From NCBI GenBank assembly GCA_039545275.1, contig BCHS01000001.1, positions 379,579-443,578 of the forward strand: DNA of 64,000 nucleotides, read 5' to 3'. A program made the translations under genes and the position numbers. The notes under the pieces are model-generated. The model saw nothing but the letters and a program-made list of their open reading frames with translations, made no database searches and was not told the DNA's origin. Origin of the DNA: Pseudomicrostroma phylloplanum (lineage: Eukaryota; Basidiomycota; Exobasidiomycetes; Microstromatales). This document shows positions 1-11,110 of this stretch, piece after piece (positions within the stretch are counted from its first letter, which is position 1; every line of letters starts with the position of its first letter).

Positions 1-1286
1 GGTAGTGCTCGCGCGGTGTGCTTCGCTGTCGGGAGATTCGGCAATGGGACAGGAGCAGAGTCTTTCTTGGGGTCTGCTCGAGGATAAGGAGGAGGAGGTG
101 TGAAGCTCGGAGCGCTCTTTGCTTCGACCAAAGGCTCGCTTGACCTCGTGTTGCCGCCAAGAGCAGTGGGAGCATCCGGGGCCGGTGGAGCCCAGGGCCG
201 GAGGGGAGGAATGTGAGTATCGATGCTCGGCGAGAGGGAGGAGGCCTCGGAGCGGCGATCAGCCCATTCAAGCGCAGCTGTCAGACCCGATGGAAATCCG
301 CCATGACTACTGTCTCCGGACAGCTGCTGAGGACGAGCTTGCATGTCCAGTGCTGGGAGCGGAACCCTCGAGCTCACACCTGGGGGCGGATCGGCTGCTG
401 AAGTAGATGGGTCTGGCTCCTGGGGGCGTCTACTATCCTCTATTCTGGCAGCTTCGAATCGATTGCGCAAAGCTGCGATGCTGGGCTGAGGCGAAGCGGC
501 ATCAGAGTCGTGACTTAATGATAGCTTGTGGGCTTGCTCCTCGAGCTTTGCAGGCTTTGGAGGCCGCGGGGGCGGCGGCCTTCGAGCCTTGTGAGGAGAT
601 TCTTCCCCTGTAGGCACATCAGAGTCTTTGAAAGCTGAATTCAACGCTGCGAATTCCGCAGTAATTGCGGGCTCTATCCCTGCCGCTTTATCATCACTAT
701 GGCCTTCATGAGGATGGAGATGCCACGACTTCGATCCTGCACTATGCCATGCTGAAGCGACGCCCGCCTCGGCTCTGTTAAGAAGGCCAGTATACTTGTG
801 ATGATGTTCCGTCGGACCACTGTTCGATCGTTCCGCACTTTGGCTCATACGATGTGGCTCCAGGCCTTCATGCACTTGTCCACCTCCGTTCTGCTGCCGC
901 TGTGGGGCCTTCGCATTGTACGATGATGTGGAAGGTCCTGCTGTCGGAGGTAGGCGTTTTGCGGACGAAGAAGCAATCGGCTGTGCAGCTTCTGTCGGTC
1001 TGATTGATCGTGTCGGGGCTGCCGCTTCATGGTCTGCTGTCACCGGTGGAGTCGGTAACGGTCTGGGTGAAGAGCTTGCTTTTGTGGCCGTCCTCTGTCT
1101 TGCAGGTGCTGTGTCATTGCTGCCGCCGGTGGCCGAGAGGTGCTCGAAGCGAGACCGGAGGTCACTGAAGCCGAGAGGTGCAGGCGAGGTGGGTGACGAA
1201 TCCTCATGTCTTGGCACAGAAGATGATGATGGCGATGGAGCGCCGACGTCAAGGGAAGGCGGTGGAGACCGCCGTGGTCTGCTCAT
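1..1286 (-). CDS. Proline-rich disordered protein with repeated LRxRFE motifs (3' part outside window)
   Basis: The frame is open on the minus strand from an ATG at 1286 to the left edge, about 428 residues, so the C-terminus is missing. An in-frame stop lies about 50 bases upstream, supporting the start. The product is low-complexity and rich in Pro, Ser and Ala, with PxxP runs such as RRPPPPRPPKP. Two similar short helices occur, FSDLRSRFEHLS near residue 41 and IAALRNRFEAAR near residue 269. PxxP runs are typical SH3 ligands, so an actin-patch or endocytic adaptor is possible, but no folded domain is visible and the function is not recognised. The next gene, on the plus strand, starts 1.3 kb away. 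Confidence 0.6.
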   Translation of the reverse strand, partial: MSRPRRSPPPSLDVGAPSPSSSSVPRHEDSSPTSPAPLGFSDLRSRFEHLSATGGSNDTAPARQRTATKASSSPRPLPTPPVTADHEAAAPTRSIRPTEAAQPIASSSAKRLPPTAGPSTSSYNAKAPQRQQNGGGQVHEGLEPHRMSQSAERSNSGPTEHHHKYTGLLNRAEAGVASAWHSAGSKSWHLHPHEGHSDDKAAGIEPAITAEFAALNSAFKDSDVPTGEESPHKARRPPPPRPPKPAKLEEQAHKLSLSHDSDAASPQPSIAALRNRFEAARIEDSRRPQEPDPSTSAADPPPGVSSRVPLPALDMQARPQQLSGDSSHGGFPSGLTAALEWADRRSEASSLSPSIDTHIPPLRPWAPPAPDAPTALGGNTRSSEPLVEAKSAPSFTPPPPYPRADPKKDSAPVPLPNLPTAKHTARAL

Positions 1287-2602
1287 CGTACGACGATCAT
1301 GGAGGGTGGGTATATGCGAATAGAAAGGGGTCTTGGATCAGGGGTTCAAGCCGAGGAAGGCACACGGTCCACTTCTCGGCGAATTCTGCCACTTCCGTCT
1401 TGGCGGCCATTCAGGAAGACGAGGCGAAAGGAAGCTCACACTACTCGGCAACTGTAATGACAAGAATGTCCAGCAAGAAAATCACGGTGGATACAGAGCC
1501 CTACTTGACATTTACAGTGAGGGATGTCATCGTCTTGTGCCCCTTTTTCGGCCGCTACGATAGTATTACCGCCTCCGTGACCGCTGCTGTGATGCAGCTG
1601 CCCTGCTCCTCCTCAGTGCATATGCCCCACGCTCACTTCTCCCTCGTGCTCTGTTCTTGATGACCTCTGGTACTCCTCGCCAGTGGTCTGCCTGCTCATC
1701 GGAGCTGAGCATCTCTGCCTTGTAGTCGTGCTTGGACAGTGCAGCTAGCAACGCCTGTGCGCAGCTCGAGGAAGGCGTACGGACAATGATCGTCCACTGG
1801 ATGGTGGGACGAAATAGGGGTGCAATGGTGAACACAGAATTCCACCTGGCAATTGATGGGATGCTATAGACACTCACCTGTTCCTTCTCCAGGGCACCAT
1901 GCTCTGGTTTATCCCGCCCTGTTCCTGCTGCCTGTTCGACTTGCACGTAGTCTACGGAATGCGAGACGAGCTTCTCAAGTACCCTCCTGGAATGCACGTC
2001 GATCCTCTACACACTGATTCTGGCCGTCTTTACACCATTCTTCGCCGGGAGAGTGACTCTCAGCAGTACATCTCTAGGGTAGCTGGTCGTGAAGCCGGCA
2101 GAAGGCGGCACAGCCCCAATGCGGTCGGGCACGCCCGAAGGCGGTCGCCTCGATACAGTGGCCTTGACCCTGCGAGGAACAAATGAGAGCGATGACTCCG
2201 ATGTTGCCATGAGGCAACGAATCAAGAGTCTCACCTCCCTGCTCGGAGAGCCAGATGTCTGCTGGGTGATCCAGACGAGTAGGGGGGCCTGTGGTAGAAT
2301 CAGGGACAGGCACCGGCGACGGAAGTGGAAGCGAGGCGGAGCACGAATCGCGATTGACCTGCGCCGGTCGCGAGAGACGCCGGCCGGGGGGGGGGGGGGG
2401 CGAGCGGGTGAGCGGGCATGACGCCATTTGAGCCGGGGATGGATAAATTCTTCTCGTGGTGGAATCGGGGCATTGTCCGCAAGCATCCTCCTCGTCTGTC
2501 CTCGCCGGCAAGCGTGGTCAATGCTATAATAATAGTCCTCGCCGACATACCCACAGCCCCCCTTCTCAGAACATACCCGGGTCCATCCCACTTTCATTCA
2601 CA
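1287..2602. other. Intergenic region, divergent promoter and possible unrecognised minus-strand exons
   Basis: No confident gene. Two minus-strand stretches look weakly coding. One opens with an ATG near 2210 (MATSESSLSFVPRRVKATV...) and runs to a stop near 2005. The other, at about 1995-1566, contains a clean GTGAGT donor after GALEKEQ. I could not join them into one spliced frame. A 15-base G run lies at 2386-2400. The right part must hold the promoter of the NADAR gene. Confidence 0.4.
2386..2400 (+). repeat. Homopolymer G run (15 bases)
   Basis: Fifteen consecutive G bases lie about 200 bases upstream of the NADAR start codon. Length is prone to replication slippage and sequencing error. 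Confidence 0.9.
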
Positions 2603-3771
2603 ATGGCAGCCTCAGTCGTCGAGGAGCAACATCCTCCGCCAAGTACGTGGTCGAAGACCAGGAATTTCCTCTCCTTTGGAAACAAGAGGCAGTCCGTGCA
2701 GCGGCGGTCTTCTGTTGCCAATGGGGTAGAGTCACACGAGAGAGTGGACGACGATGCTCAAGACGGCCTCGAAGCAGCAAACGCAGGTCAACGACCGGCT
2801 GCTCCAGCATCAACATCAGCAGCAGCAACAGCAGCGCCGGCCATTGCCAACTCGTCCCCGCCGCTTCCTTCCACCAGCGCAGAAGCAGAGGGCAACGCGA
2901 GAAGGAGGTCACAAGAATCGGTTGCTCCGGACGCCGAAGACGAGATCGAGGTAGCCAGCGATGGAGAGAAGGACCTGGCTGCCCCTCCCGTCATCGAGTT
3001 CTTGCACAAGGGCGCACCCTACTTCTGGCTCCACAATCACTTTGCGATTCCTGTATATTATGACAATGTCCGATACCCATCTTCCGGTGAGTGGACGCGT
3101 CGCTCCAGGTGCAGCTACGTAGAAGCATGATCGAAGCTGACCCTCCTCTCATGCCTGCTATCCTCCGTCAGAACATTTATTCCAATGCCTGAAATTTCCT
3201 CACCGACCAGAAATTGCAAAGGCCATCCGAAAGGCGGAGAGCGCCTCAGATGCTGTCCGTATGGCCAAGAAGAATGCGACCGACGTACGAAAGGGCTGGC
3301 GTCAGGAGGGTCTCAACATCATTGCCGTGAGTCCCGCACATGTTCAGCAGCGCAGACTGTGAGCTGGAGGCTAAGGTTCATTCTACACCTATTCTCCTGC
3401 TGATGTGACTGGTGTCCAGATGCGTGAGGTCCTCCTTCTCAAGTTCACACAGCACAGCGAGCTCAAGAGGCGCTTACTGCAGACCGGAGAGTGAGTTGCG
3501 ATGAGGCCACCTTGCGCGGCTCCATCGAAGAGATTCGCTAGAGCATCGCTGACCTTGGACTCTCTTCTCTCCTCCTTGTCACCTCTCCCTCGGCAGTGCT
3601 GATCTCGTACTCGCATCACCCAGTGACGTCTTTTGGGGAGCTGGCAGATCCATCGGGGCCACCAAGACGGGCGTGGGTCGCAATGAGCTGGGCAAGGCTC
3701 TGATGAAGACTCGGGAGAGCCTCCTTACCACTGCTGGTCTCGGCTGGGGCTCCGGCGCCAAGACTGTGTGA
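2603..3771 (+). CDS. NADAR-domain (YbiA/DUF1768-like) N-glycosidase family protein
   Basis: Four exons (2603-3086, 3172-3326, 3420-3490, 3597-3771) encode 294 residues. The first 125 or so are disordered and Ser/Ala-rich. The rest is a NADAR domain: HKGAPYFWLHNHFAIPV, the Glu-bearing PSSEHLFQCLKF, RKGWRQEGLNIIAMREVL and the signature ASPSDVFWGAGRSIGATKTG followed by GRNELGKALMKTR. In this family (plant and bacterial COG3236/YbiA) members hydrolyse N-glycosidic bonds in riboflavin-pathway intermediates, and some remove ADP-ribose from guanine. Which reaction this one performs cannot be told from sequence. Donors are GTGAGT. The start is the first ATG after an in-frame stretch that resembles 5' UTR. 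Confidence 0.88.
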
Positions 3772-4005
3772 GGTGGAGTGTGCGCTGTTGATATACGTCT
3801 GTTCATACTCTGCTTTGTCTCTCGTCGACTCATATGTCATCGTGTGTCGCTCTCGTCTGACCGCATCCAGGATGGAGGGACTCTCTCGTATGCAAATCGG
3901 GCGGAAGGGGGCCAGAGTCGGGTGGGATGCACGGTCCACCTGAGCACAGCTGGCTGACATGGTCCGGCTTGTGGCAGTCTACTGGTGCTCCCTCTGCTGG
4001 TAACG

Positions 4006-7000
4006 ATGCATGGTGAGGAATACGTTGGAACAAGTGAGGGGAGGGCATGTCACCTCTGGCTCACTTGCACTGTATTTGCTCTGACATGGTGGCATGGCAG
4101 CGTTAGTATGATCCGGCGGAGTGTGCTGCCGGGCCCCGGGGTGCTCCACCTCTGGCGCCCCTGGCTGAGCTCTGCAGGGCGGGCCAAGATTAGCTCGCAG
4201 GCCCTACCCACCTTGTCCCCACGGCCGCCTCCTCTCCGTCCACTACATCGTACCACTCGACGCATATCAACCATATTGCCTCTCTCTACACCGCTTTCGA
4301 TCAACCGGCTGGTCTCAGCCCCCTCGGTACTNCCCTCCCCGCCACCACCTCCTCACCCGCTCGCCCAGCCGCCGTCGCCCCACTCCTACGGTCGCCGACG
4401 CAGGGTGAAAGACCCCACTCGCCCAACACGTCGGATTCTGAAGATAGACCGACTGCTCGGCCGCCAAAGAGGGTACGATTGTCGTCGCCAGCATCCCCTT
4501 CTTCATCCCGCCGTAGACGTCTATCTCCTGCTTCTACCTCAGACGCATTCGCCTACGCTTCCTCCTCTTCGAATCTGCTCGACTCCACCTCGTTCAACGC
4601 CGGCGACCACATCCCTGGGGCTCGTATCGTAGGTGAGTAATTGCCTGGGCTTCGGAGAGCTGAGATCATCCGCTCCACCAACGACTCACATTGTATATGC
4701 TACTAACCTGCTCGTGCTCTCACGATCACAGATCCCGCTGTTGCCCAACCCCGTCACATCAGTGCACCCAGCAGTACTGATCAGCTCATGTCATCGAACG
4801 GCTCGGGCTCCGGCAACGGCGTCGAGGCCGGACCAAGCGGCACCAGCCCCGCCGCTGCGCTCAAGAGCCACCCGATGGTAGCCAAACAATCTTCCGGATC
4901 CAGCAATGGAAACGGCCGAGCACATGAGAATGGGACCAATGGATCGACTAGGACAGCTGGAGCGATACCGCCTGCCGAGACGGCCGATTACGTTGGCTTT
5001 CGTCCGGTCTATCCGGGCAGCAGGATAGACCGCAAAGAGCTGGTCAAGCTGTCTCTGCAGACTCTGAGGGAGCTAGGATACGAGTGAGTAGAGATGTGCA
5101 GGGCCTCCCCAATGAATATTGTCTCATTGCCATTGCTCCCTCACTCCCGCTATCACTGTAGGTCATCAGCTCGAGCACTGGAAGCCGAGGCAGGTGTCGC
5201 ATCGGAGCACCCCTCCATTACAGCATTCCGTAATGCTGTTCTGCAGGGTGACTGGAAGAATGCAGAGCGATTCCTTTTGGATGGTCTCGCTTATGCTGCT
5301 TCCCGCAAGATGGCGCCGAGAGGAATGGCTGAGATTGGCTCCAGTCCTCCCCCGACAGGCTTGGACTTGGATGTCGTGCTACGAGACCCAGTGAATCGGC
5401 CTCTCGATGTGAGTAGCAATCGTGATCTTGAGGAATTCGGCTGTCATCGTCTAATCTGATCCAGAGCCTGCCTCACTATTCCTCTTATAGTCGATCAAGT
5501 TCCTCATCCAGCAGCAACGGTATCTTGAGCTGCTAGAGGCCGGCCAGACCAAGAAGGCCCTCTCAGTCCTCAGAGAGCGTCTCACTCCGCTCAACCATGG
5601 CTCCGATCAACTACATCAGCTTTCTGGCTTAGTCATGTGCAATACACCCGAGGAACTAATGATGAAAGCTGGGTGGGATGGATCTGGCCCGGAATCGCGT
5701 AGGAAGTTGCTGCAGCAGATTGAGCTGGCAGTCTCACCGTCTGCACTGCTGCCCAGCCGGAGACTACCCCAATTACTCGAACAGGCCCAGACGCTGCAGA
5801 AGCAATTGGACCCGTACTTCAATCTGCCCATCGACTCGCATCTTTCCCTCTATACGGACCATCAGTCCGATACGTCCATCTTCCCCACCCGTACCACCCA
5901 CGTGCTCCGCGGCCATGAGGACCAAGTCTGGGTCATGGCTTTCTCGCACAATGGACGGTTCCTCGCCACGGGTGGCAAGGACAAGATGGTCATTGTCTGG
6001 TCAATCACCTCGGAGCAATGCGAAAAGGTGAAAGTTTTGGGACCTCACTCTGCCGAGGTGACCTGCCTGGCTTGGTCCCCGGACGACCGCACGTTGCTCG
6101 CTTGTGCAGATCGGGAGGTGTTTCAGTGGGAATGGGAGAGTGAAGAGCACGAGGTGTACAGGGAGCATGACTACACGATCTTTGCAGTGTGCTGGTTGCC
6201 ATCGGGCCTGGGCTTTGTCACTGGTGGGACTGACGCCAAAGTTATCTTCTGGGTGAGTATTGAACCTTCTGCGAATTCAGGTCATTATACATGTGCTAAC
6301 GACCGATAAATCTCTCCTACTATCAGGACCGCCACGGACGTATCACTCATACGTGGGTAACGGCACCATACCGGTTGCTTGCTCTAGCCATCACGCCAGA
6401 TGGTCGGAATCTCGTAGCTTTGAGCTGGAGGCCGTCACAATCTGCAAAGCCAGAAGACGTCTCAAGTAGCGACTCGCGTCGAGACTCGTCTTCGGGTACG
6501 AGCTCATCTGCAAACTCGTCGAGCCCTTCACCATCGCCCATTGGACGACGAGGCGTATCAGAAGGAGGGCCCACGGAAGGGAGAAGCAAGATGCATTTCT
6601 GGAACCTGCAGCGCAAGGAAGAGGTCGGGTGAGTATTGTCATCGCTGGCGAAGTAGGACCTGACTGATCGTAATATCCACCTGCTCACCTTTCTTTGTTG
6701 CATCTTGCAGTTCGACTCTCATGGTGGAGGAGATGATCAGCGTCACAGTCAGTCAGGACTCGCGGTACGCCCTGGTCAATCATCGTCCCAATGAGGCGCA
6801 GCTATGGGACATCGAGGAACAGTACCTGGTTGCCTCGTACCACGGTCATAGGATACAGAAAGACCTGGTCAGGGCCTGCTTTGGAGGTTCAACACAGAGC
6901 TTCATCGCCAGCGGAAGTGAAGGTGAGTAGAAAAGGTGTGCCGGCCCGTCAGGCCAGAGACTGACCTATGTACCTTCCCCCTCTGTCTTTGTCTCATTGC

Positions 7001-7420
7001 ACAGATGCATCCATCTACATCTACCACCGCACTTCAGGAAAGCTCCTCGAGCGGCTCAGTGGCCATGGAGAAGGGACAGTGAACGCAGTAGCCTGGCATC
7101 CCAAGCTTCCCTCCTTGCTAGCCTCGTGCAGCGATGACGGCACAGTGCGAATCTGGCAACCAGAGCAGGCGCTGACGGACAAGAACAAGCGACGTTCCGG
7201 TAGGCTCAGCGTGCGCGATAGCTGGGGAAGGGGCAACATGGACCTGATGAGCAATTTGAACATGGCGGCGAAGCCATCGACGAGCGAGGGCAAAGAGGCG
7301 GCCTCGGCTGCTGGCTTGCTGCCCTTCCCTTGGTCGATGAGTCCCGCCAGGCCGTCATCGCCTGACACCGACGGCGAAGGAACAAGCGGCAATGGAAGTC
7401 AGCTGCCCATGCGCTTCTGA
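4006..7420 (+). CDS. GID7: GID/CTLH E3 ligase subunit, WDR26/Gid7 homologue
   Basis: LisH (about RIDRKELVKLSLQTLRELGYE), CTLH (ITAFRNAVLQGDWKNAERFLLDG) and a C-terminal WD40 propeller starting at THVLRGHEDQVWVMAFS and ending near SCSDDGTVRIWQPEQ identify WDR26/Gid7. This subunit dimerises the GID ubiquitin ligase that in yeast degrades gluconeogenic enzymes. Exons: 4201-4632, 4732-5083, 5162-5408, 5491-6252, 6327-6628, 6711-6922, 7005-7420. The first of these opens in phase and has no ATG, so a further 5' exon is needed. A 7-base exon ATG-CAT-G at 4006-4012 before a GTGAGG donor fits the phase and gives 909 residues, but other starts are possible. The N-terminal 230 residues are disordered and carry one ambiguous base (4332). 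Confidence 0.9.
4332..4332. other. Ambiguous base (N)
   Basis: The only N noticed in the window lies inside the disordered N-terminal coding part of the GID7 gene, in a C-rich context. The reading frame on both sides is continuous if it stands for exactly one base. Confidence 0.95.
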
Positions 7421-7966
7421 GAGAGCATACGATCAGCGGCGGGTCATTCAACAGCACATCGACAGCCAACAGCATCTGCAAGTCTCTAGATCTTATCGAT
7501 GTGCAGTATGCTGCACACCATCACTCATCCAAATGTCAGCCTTCGAGTAGTCTCTTTGGTCACCACATACTCGCCTCCTCACTGTCGCCTGTTTCTCCCC
7601 TGGATCATCCCCTGCCTCTCCATCCCTGTCCCCCGCATCGGACGTCTCTATCGCTGATCAAGGTAGCACACAATCATTCTATATCTCTACCATACCGTTC
7701 GTGTGTGTGAGGCGAGGTGGGGTATGCGGGGCGCTGGTGCCGCGCGCGAGGCCGAGTCTGGCCTTGGCTGCCTGCCTGCCTGCCTCTGCCGTGGCCGTCA
7801 CTTTGCCTTGGCCCTGGCTCGTCCTCAAAATTTGCCCCTTCCGCTTCCTGCGCCCCTGCGAGCGCATTCCGTACCAGGCAGACAGGAAGGAACCTCTACT
7901 AGACTACTACCACTACTACGAAGCTCCCTCCTCCCCTCCCAGCTCCCACCCATCTTCTCCCTCACC
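7421..7966. promoter_or_regulatory. Intergenic: GID7 3' end and NIP7 promoter
   Basis: Between two plus-strand genes. The second half is pyrimidine-rich, with a CTTCTCCCTCACC stretch directly before the NIP7 ATG, as is common for fungal 5' leaders. No other element is recognised. Confidence 0.5.
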
Positions 7967-8869
7967 ATGCGCCCACTCACAGACGAAGAGACCAAGACGG
8001 TCTTCTCCAAGCTCGCCCACTACATCGGCAACAACGTCGTCCACCTCGTAGACCGTCCCGAAGAAGACTCCCACGTCTTCCGCCTACACAGAGATCGAGT
8101 CTACTACGTCTCTTCCACCGCCATGAAACTCGCCATCAGCATCTCCCGTCCCAACCTCTCTTCTCTCGGAACCTGTTTTGGCAAATTCTCCAAGACGGGG
8201 AAATTTAGATTGCATGTGACTGCATTGGATTATCTGGCACAGTATGCAAAGTATAAGGTGTGGATCAAGCCGAATGGAGAATTGCCGTTCTTGTATGGGA
8301 ATCATGTGGTGAAGGCGCACTTGGGACGGATTACGGATGATACGCCGGAACATGCGGGAGTGGTGGTGTTGAGTATGAGTGGAGTTGCACTGGTGAGTAT
8401 ATGCTGCGAAGGCTAGGAATAGTGAGAGGAGGAGGGGGGAGACAGCGTACTCGCAGCCATTGTTGCTCCTTCGGAGGGAGCACCAGTCAGCCTCGACCAG
8501 ACTGGCACTGGCAAAGCTCCTGCATGCAAGCAATCTCGAAACGGAGGACTGGTTCTGACCTTGCCCCTTCTTCACCCACTTCGCTCTCCTTCTGCGCTCT
8601 TCAGGGCTTCGGCGTCACAGCCCGCTCCACAGTCGACACCCGCAAGCTAGACCCAACGTCCATCATCGTCTTCCATCAAGCGTGAGTATCCCGTCCGCCA
8701 TGGACAAAGACGAAGTCTCGACGTCTCGAAGTCGACCTCGATGTCACTTTGTTACTGCGTTGTGTCAAGCAGGAGATGGAAGCTGACAGATGTACTTGCC
8801 CCTGTGCCTTCCTAACGATCCCACAGCGATGTAGGCGAGTACCTACGGGACGAAGACACTCTCTTCTAA
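7967..8869 (+). CDS. NIP7: 60S ribosome subunit biogenesis protein NIP7
   Basis: Three exons (7967-8392, 8605-8681, 8827-8869) encode 181 residues, the usual NIP7 length. The N-terminal alpha/beta domain ([33 protein letters not shown]) is followed by a PUA RNA-binding domain ([46 protein letters not shown]). NIP7 is a nucleolar factor that acts in pre-60S maturation and 27S pre-rRNA processing. The last exon codes only the tail [13 protein letters not shown]. Convergent with PDB1. Confidence 0.97.
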
Positions 8870-9423
8870 ACCACCTTTCCACCGCATCCCATTCCACCCC
8901 ACTCCACCCCATTCCACTTCACCTCGATCCTCAGCAAAGGGCAGGCAGAAAGCCAGGAGATCCGCGCACCTCCTCGCTTGGTTCCCTGCGCTGCCATATG
9001 TGGCGCCCCGGCACACTTTCTCACCAATTGTAATAGTATCTGTTCATTGTCAAGATCATCCCGTTCACACACACGCAAGGGATCAAGCAAGCAGGCCAGC
9101 GAGCGGGCAGGCAGGCAGGCACGTTTCGTTCTGAGAGAGTTTATGGCATTGAACTCCAGTCCGCCAAGCCAGCCAGCCAGCCAGATCGAGAAAGAGGGGC
9201 AAGAGTCGAAGAGAGCGGTGGAGGAGACAGACACAGAGTAAGACAGAGGGGAAAGAGGACGTGGAGAAAGGAAAGACAGGGTCCCCTCTGGCTGTTCCTC
9301 CGCTTCTTTCCTCCCCGAACACTTCCCTCCCCCCTTTCCTCTCTCCCTATCGCACCTGCATAGGATATACGTCCGCTCTCCCTACCCTGGCCGATCAGGT
9401 GGGATCATATCATTCCGAAAAGT
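8870..9423. other. Convergent 3' intergenic region with tetranucleotide repeats
   Basis: Holds the 3' ends of NIP7 and PDB1. Short repeats are visible: imperfect CCATTCCACC-like copies at 8880-8925, (GCAG)n near 9105-9121 and (AGCC)n near 9167-9184. No gene seen. Confidence 0.6.
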
Positions 9424-10828
9424 CTACGATCGGTACATGTTTCGCTTTGCGACCTTGGCCACCAGATCGGCATTGGGGAAGGCGAGCTTCTCCAGGTTGG
9501 CGGCGTAGGGGGTGGGGATGTCGGCGCCGGTGATCCTCTCTGGGTGGTTGTCGAAGTAGTCGGCGGCCTGGAAAGGGAAAGAGGGTGATAAAGGGGAGAA
9601 AAGAGTCAGTAAAGGAGCCCTACATAAGATATGTCTCCTTCTTCCTTCTTGAGCGCTTAGACTCACATCGCTCTCCATGATGTTGGCAATGATCTCGCTG
9701 CCGACGCTGTAGCTGGGGAAACCACACTCCACCGTCACCAGGTGGTTGGTCTTCTTGACCGAGTCGATGATGGTGTTGATGTCCAGAGGTCGGATCGAGC
9801 GCAAGTTGATCACCTCGACCTCGATGCCCTCCTCCTTCTTGAGCTGCTCAGCAGCGGCCATGCAGTAGTTGACGGCGATGCTGTGGGCAACGAGGGTGAT
9901 GTCCTTTCCGACTCGCTCCACCTTGGCCTTGCCAATGGGCAGGACAAAGTCGTCTGACAGGATCTCGGGGGTGACAGGGAAGGATTGGCCGTAGAGGATC
10001 TCGTTCTCCAGGAAGACGGTCACGTTGGGGTCACGGATCGAAGCCTTGAGGAGACCTCGGCAGTCCTCGGCGGACCAGGGAGAGATGACCTTCATACCGG
10101 GGATCTGACCGTACCACGAAGAGTAGTCCTGACTGTGCTGAGCTCCCACACCAGCAGCGGCACTTGAGAGGGAAAGAAGACGTCGCAAATAGGGCAAGGG
10201 GTGGGCCAAAGACAACACTGTCAGTATTCTATGGGACGCCCCTCGGTGATCATGACGACCCTGTCGCCGCTCCTTCCACTCACCCGTTGGGTCCACGGAA
10301 CACGACGGGGCAAGGAACGTTACCACCGCTCATGTAGTAAGTCTTTGCTCCCGAGTTAACGATCTGGTCAATGGCCTGCATGGCGAAGTTGAAGGTCATG
10401 AACTCGCACACGGGTCGCAGACCGGCCAGGGCAGCTCCCACGGCCAGACCACCGAAACCAGCCTCGGTGATGGGCGTGTCGATGACTCTCCTCTCTCCGA
10501 ACTTGTCCAGGAGACCTTTTGTGATCTTGTAGGCTCCATTGTAGCGTGCGACCTCCTCACCGAGGACGAAGACGTTGTCATCTCGCAGCATCTCCTCCTC
10601 CATTGCGCTGTTGAGGGCATCTCGCACAGTCATCTCCTTTGGCTGGGACGAGTCAGAGCTGGCCAGTCGCGACGAGGAAGGGAGGGAGAGGCGGCCCGAC
10701 GACGACCTGACGGAGGGTGGGGAGAGGATCTTCGAGGCGATACCGCGCTGGGCAGGTGCGATGTTGGATCGCAGGGAGCTCGAGGCGACCCGCAGCGACG
10801 CCGTCGATGATCGGAAGAGTGACGACAT
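9424..10828 (-). CDS. PDB1: Pyruvate dehydrogenase E1 component subunit beta, mitochondrial
   Basis: Three exons (10828-10284, 10162-9667, 9567-9424) encode 394 residues. The first 60 or so are Arg/Ser-rich without acidic residues and form a mitochondrial presequence. The mature part begins at [17 protein letters not shown]. Typical E1-beta blocks follow: [85 protein letters not shown] and the transketolase C-terminal part ([23 protein letters not shown]). With E1 alpha it decarboxylates pyruvate using thiamine diphosphate and passes the acetyl group to E2 lipoate. The codon choice is strongly C-ending, as in highly expressed genes. Confidence 0.97.
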
Positions 10829-11110
10829 GGTTGTGTGTATGCGGTGGAGGGGGAGGAGGGGGGGGGGAGGGCGGGAGGCTGTAGTGCCAAGGGAGGATGG
10901 TGATGGTGGTGATGAAGGGATGATCAGCGAGCGGCGCCTTGCCGTTGTCAGAGACGAGGAGCCATTCTGAGGAAGACTTTCGTCGGAGATTGAATCCCGT
11001 CGCCCCACGCGAATTACCCGCACCCCCCATCCCATCGAATCCCCTCCGTTCCGACCAGAAGTCCCACGTCCGTACAGGCACCGAAGCGCCCTGGTGGCTA
11101 TCTTGCGCAA
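10829..11110. promoter_or_regulatory. Divergent promoter between PDB1 and the Zn2Cys6 regulator
   Basis: A 282-base stretch between two start codons must hold both promoters. It starts with a G-rich run (GGAGGGGGGGGGAGGG near 10855-10870). No binding site can be named. Confidence 0.55.

Noticed and set aside
1342..1352. GGTTCAAGCC, a possible tRNA B box
   Set aside because: Flanking bases cannot form a T stem or acceptor stem, and no A box lies at the right distance.
2007..2597. Overlapping minus-strand frames upstream of the NADAR gene
   Set aside because: Several frames are open in GC-rich, Pro-rich sequence; none can be spliced into a continuous product, and they cover the presumed NADAR promoter.
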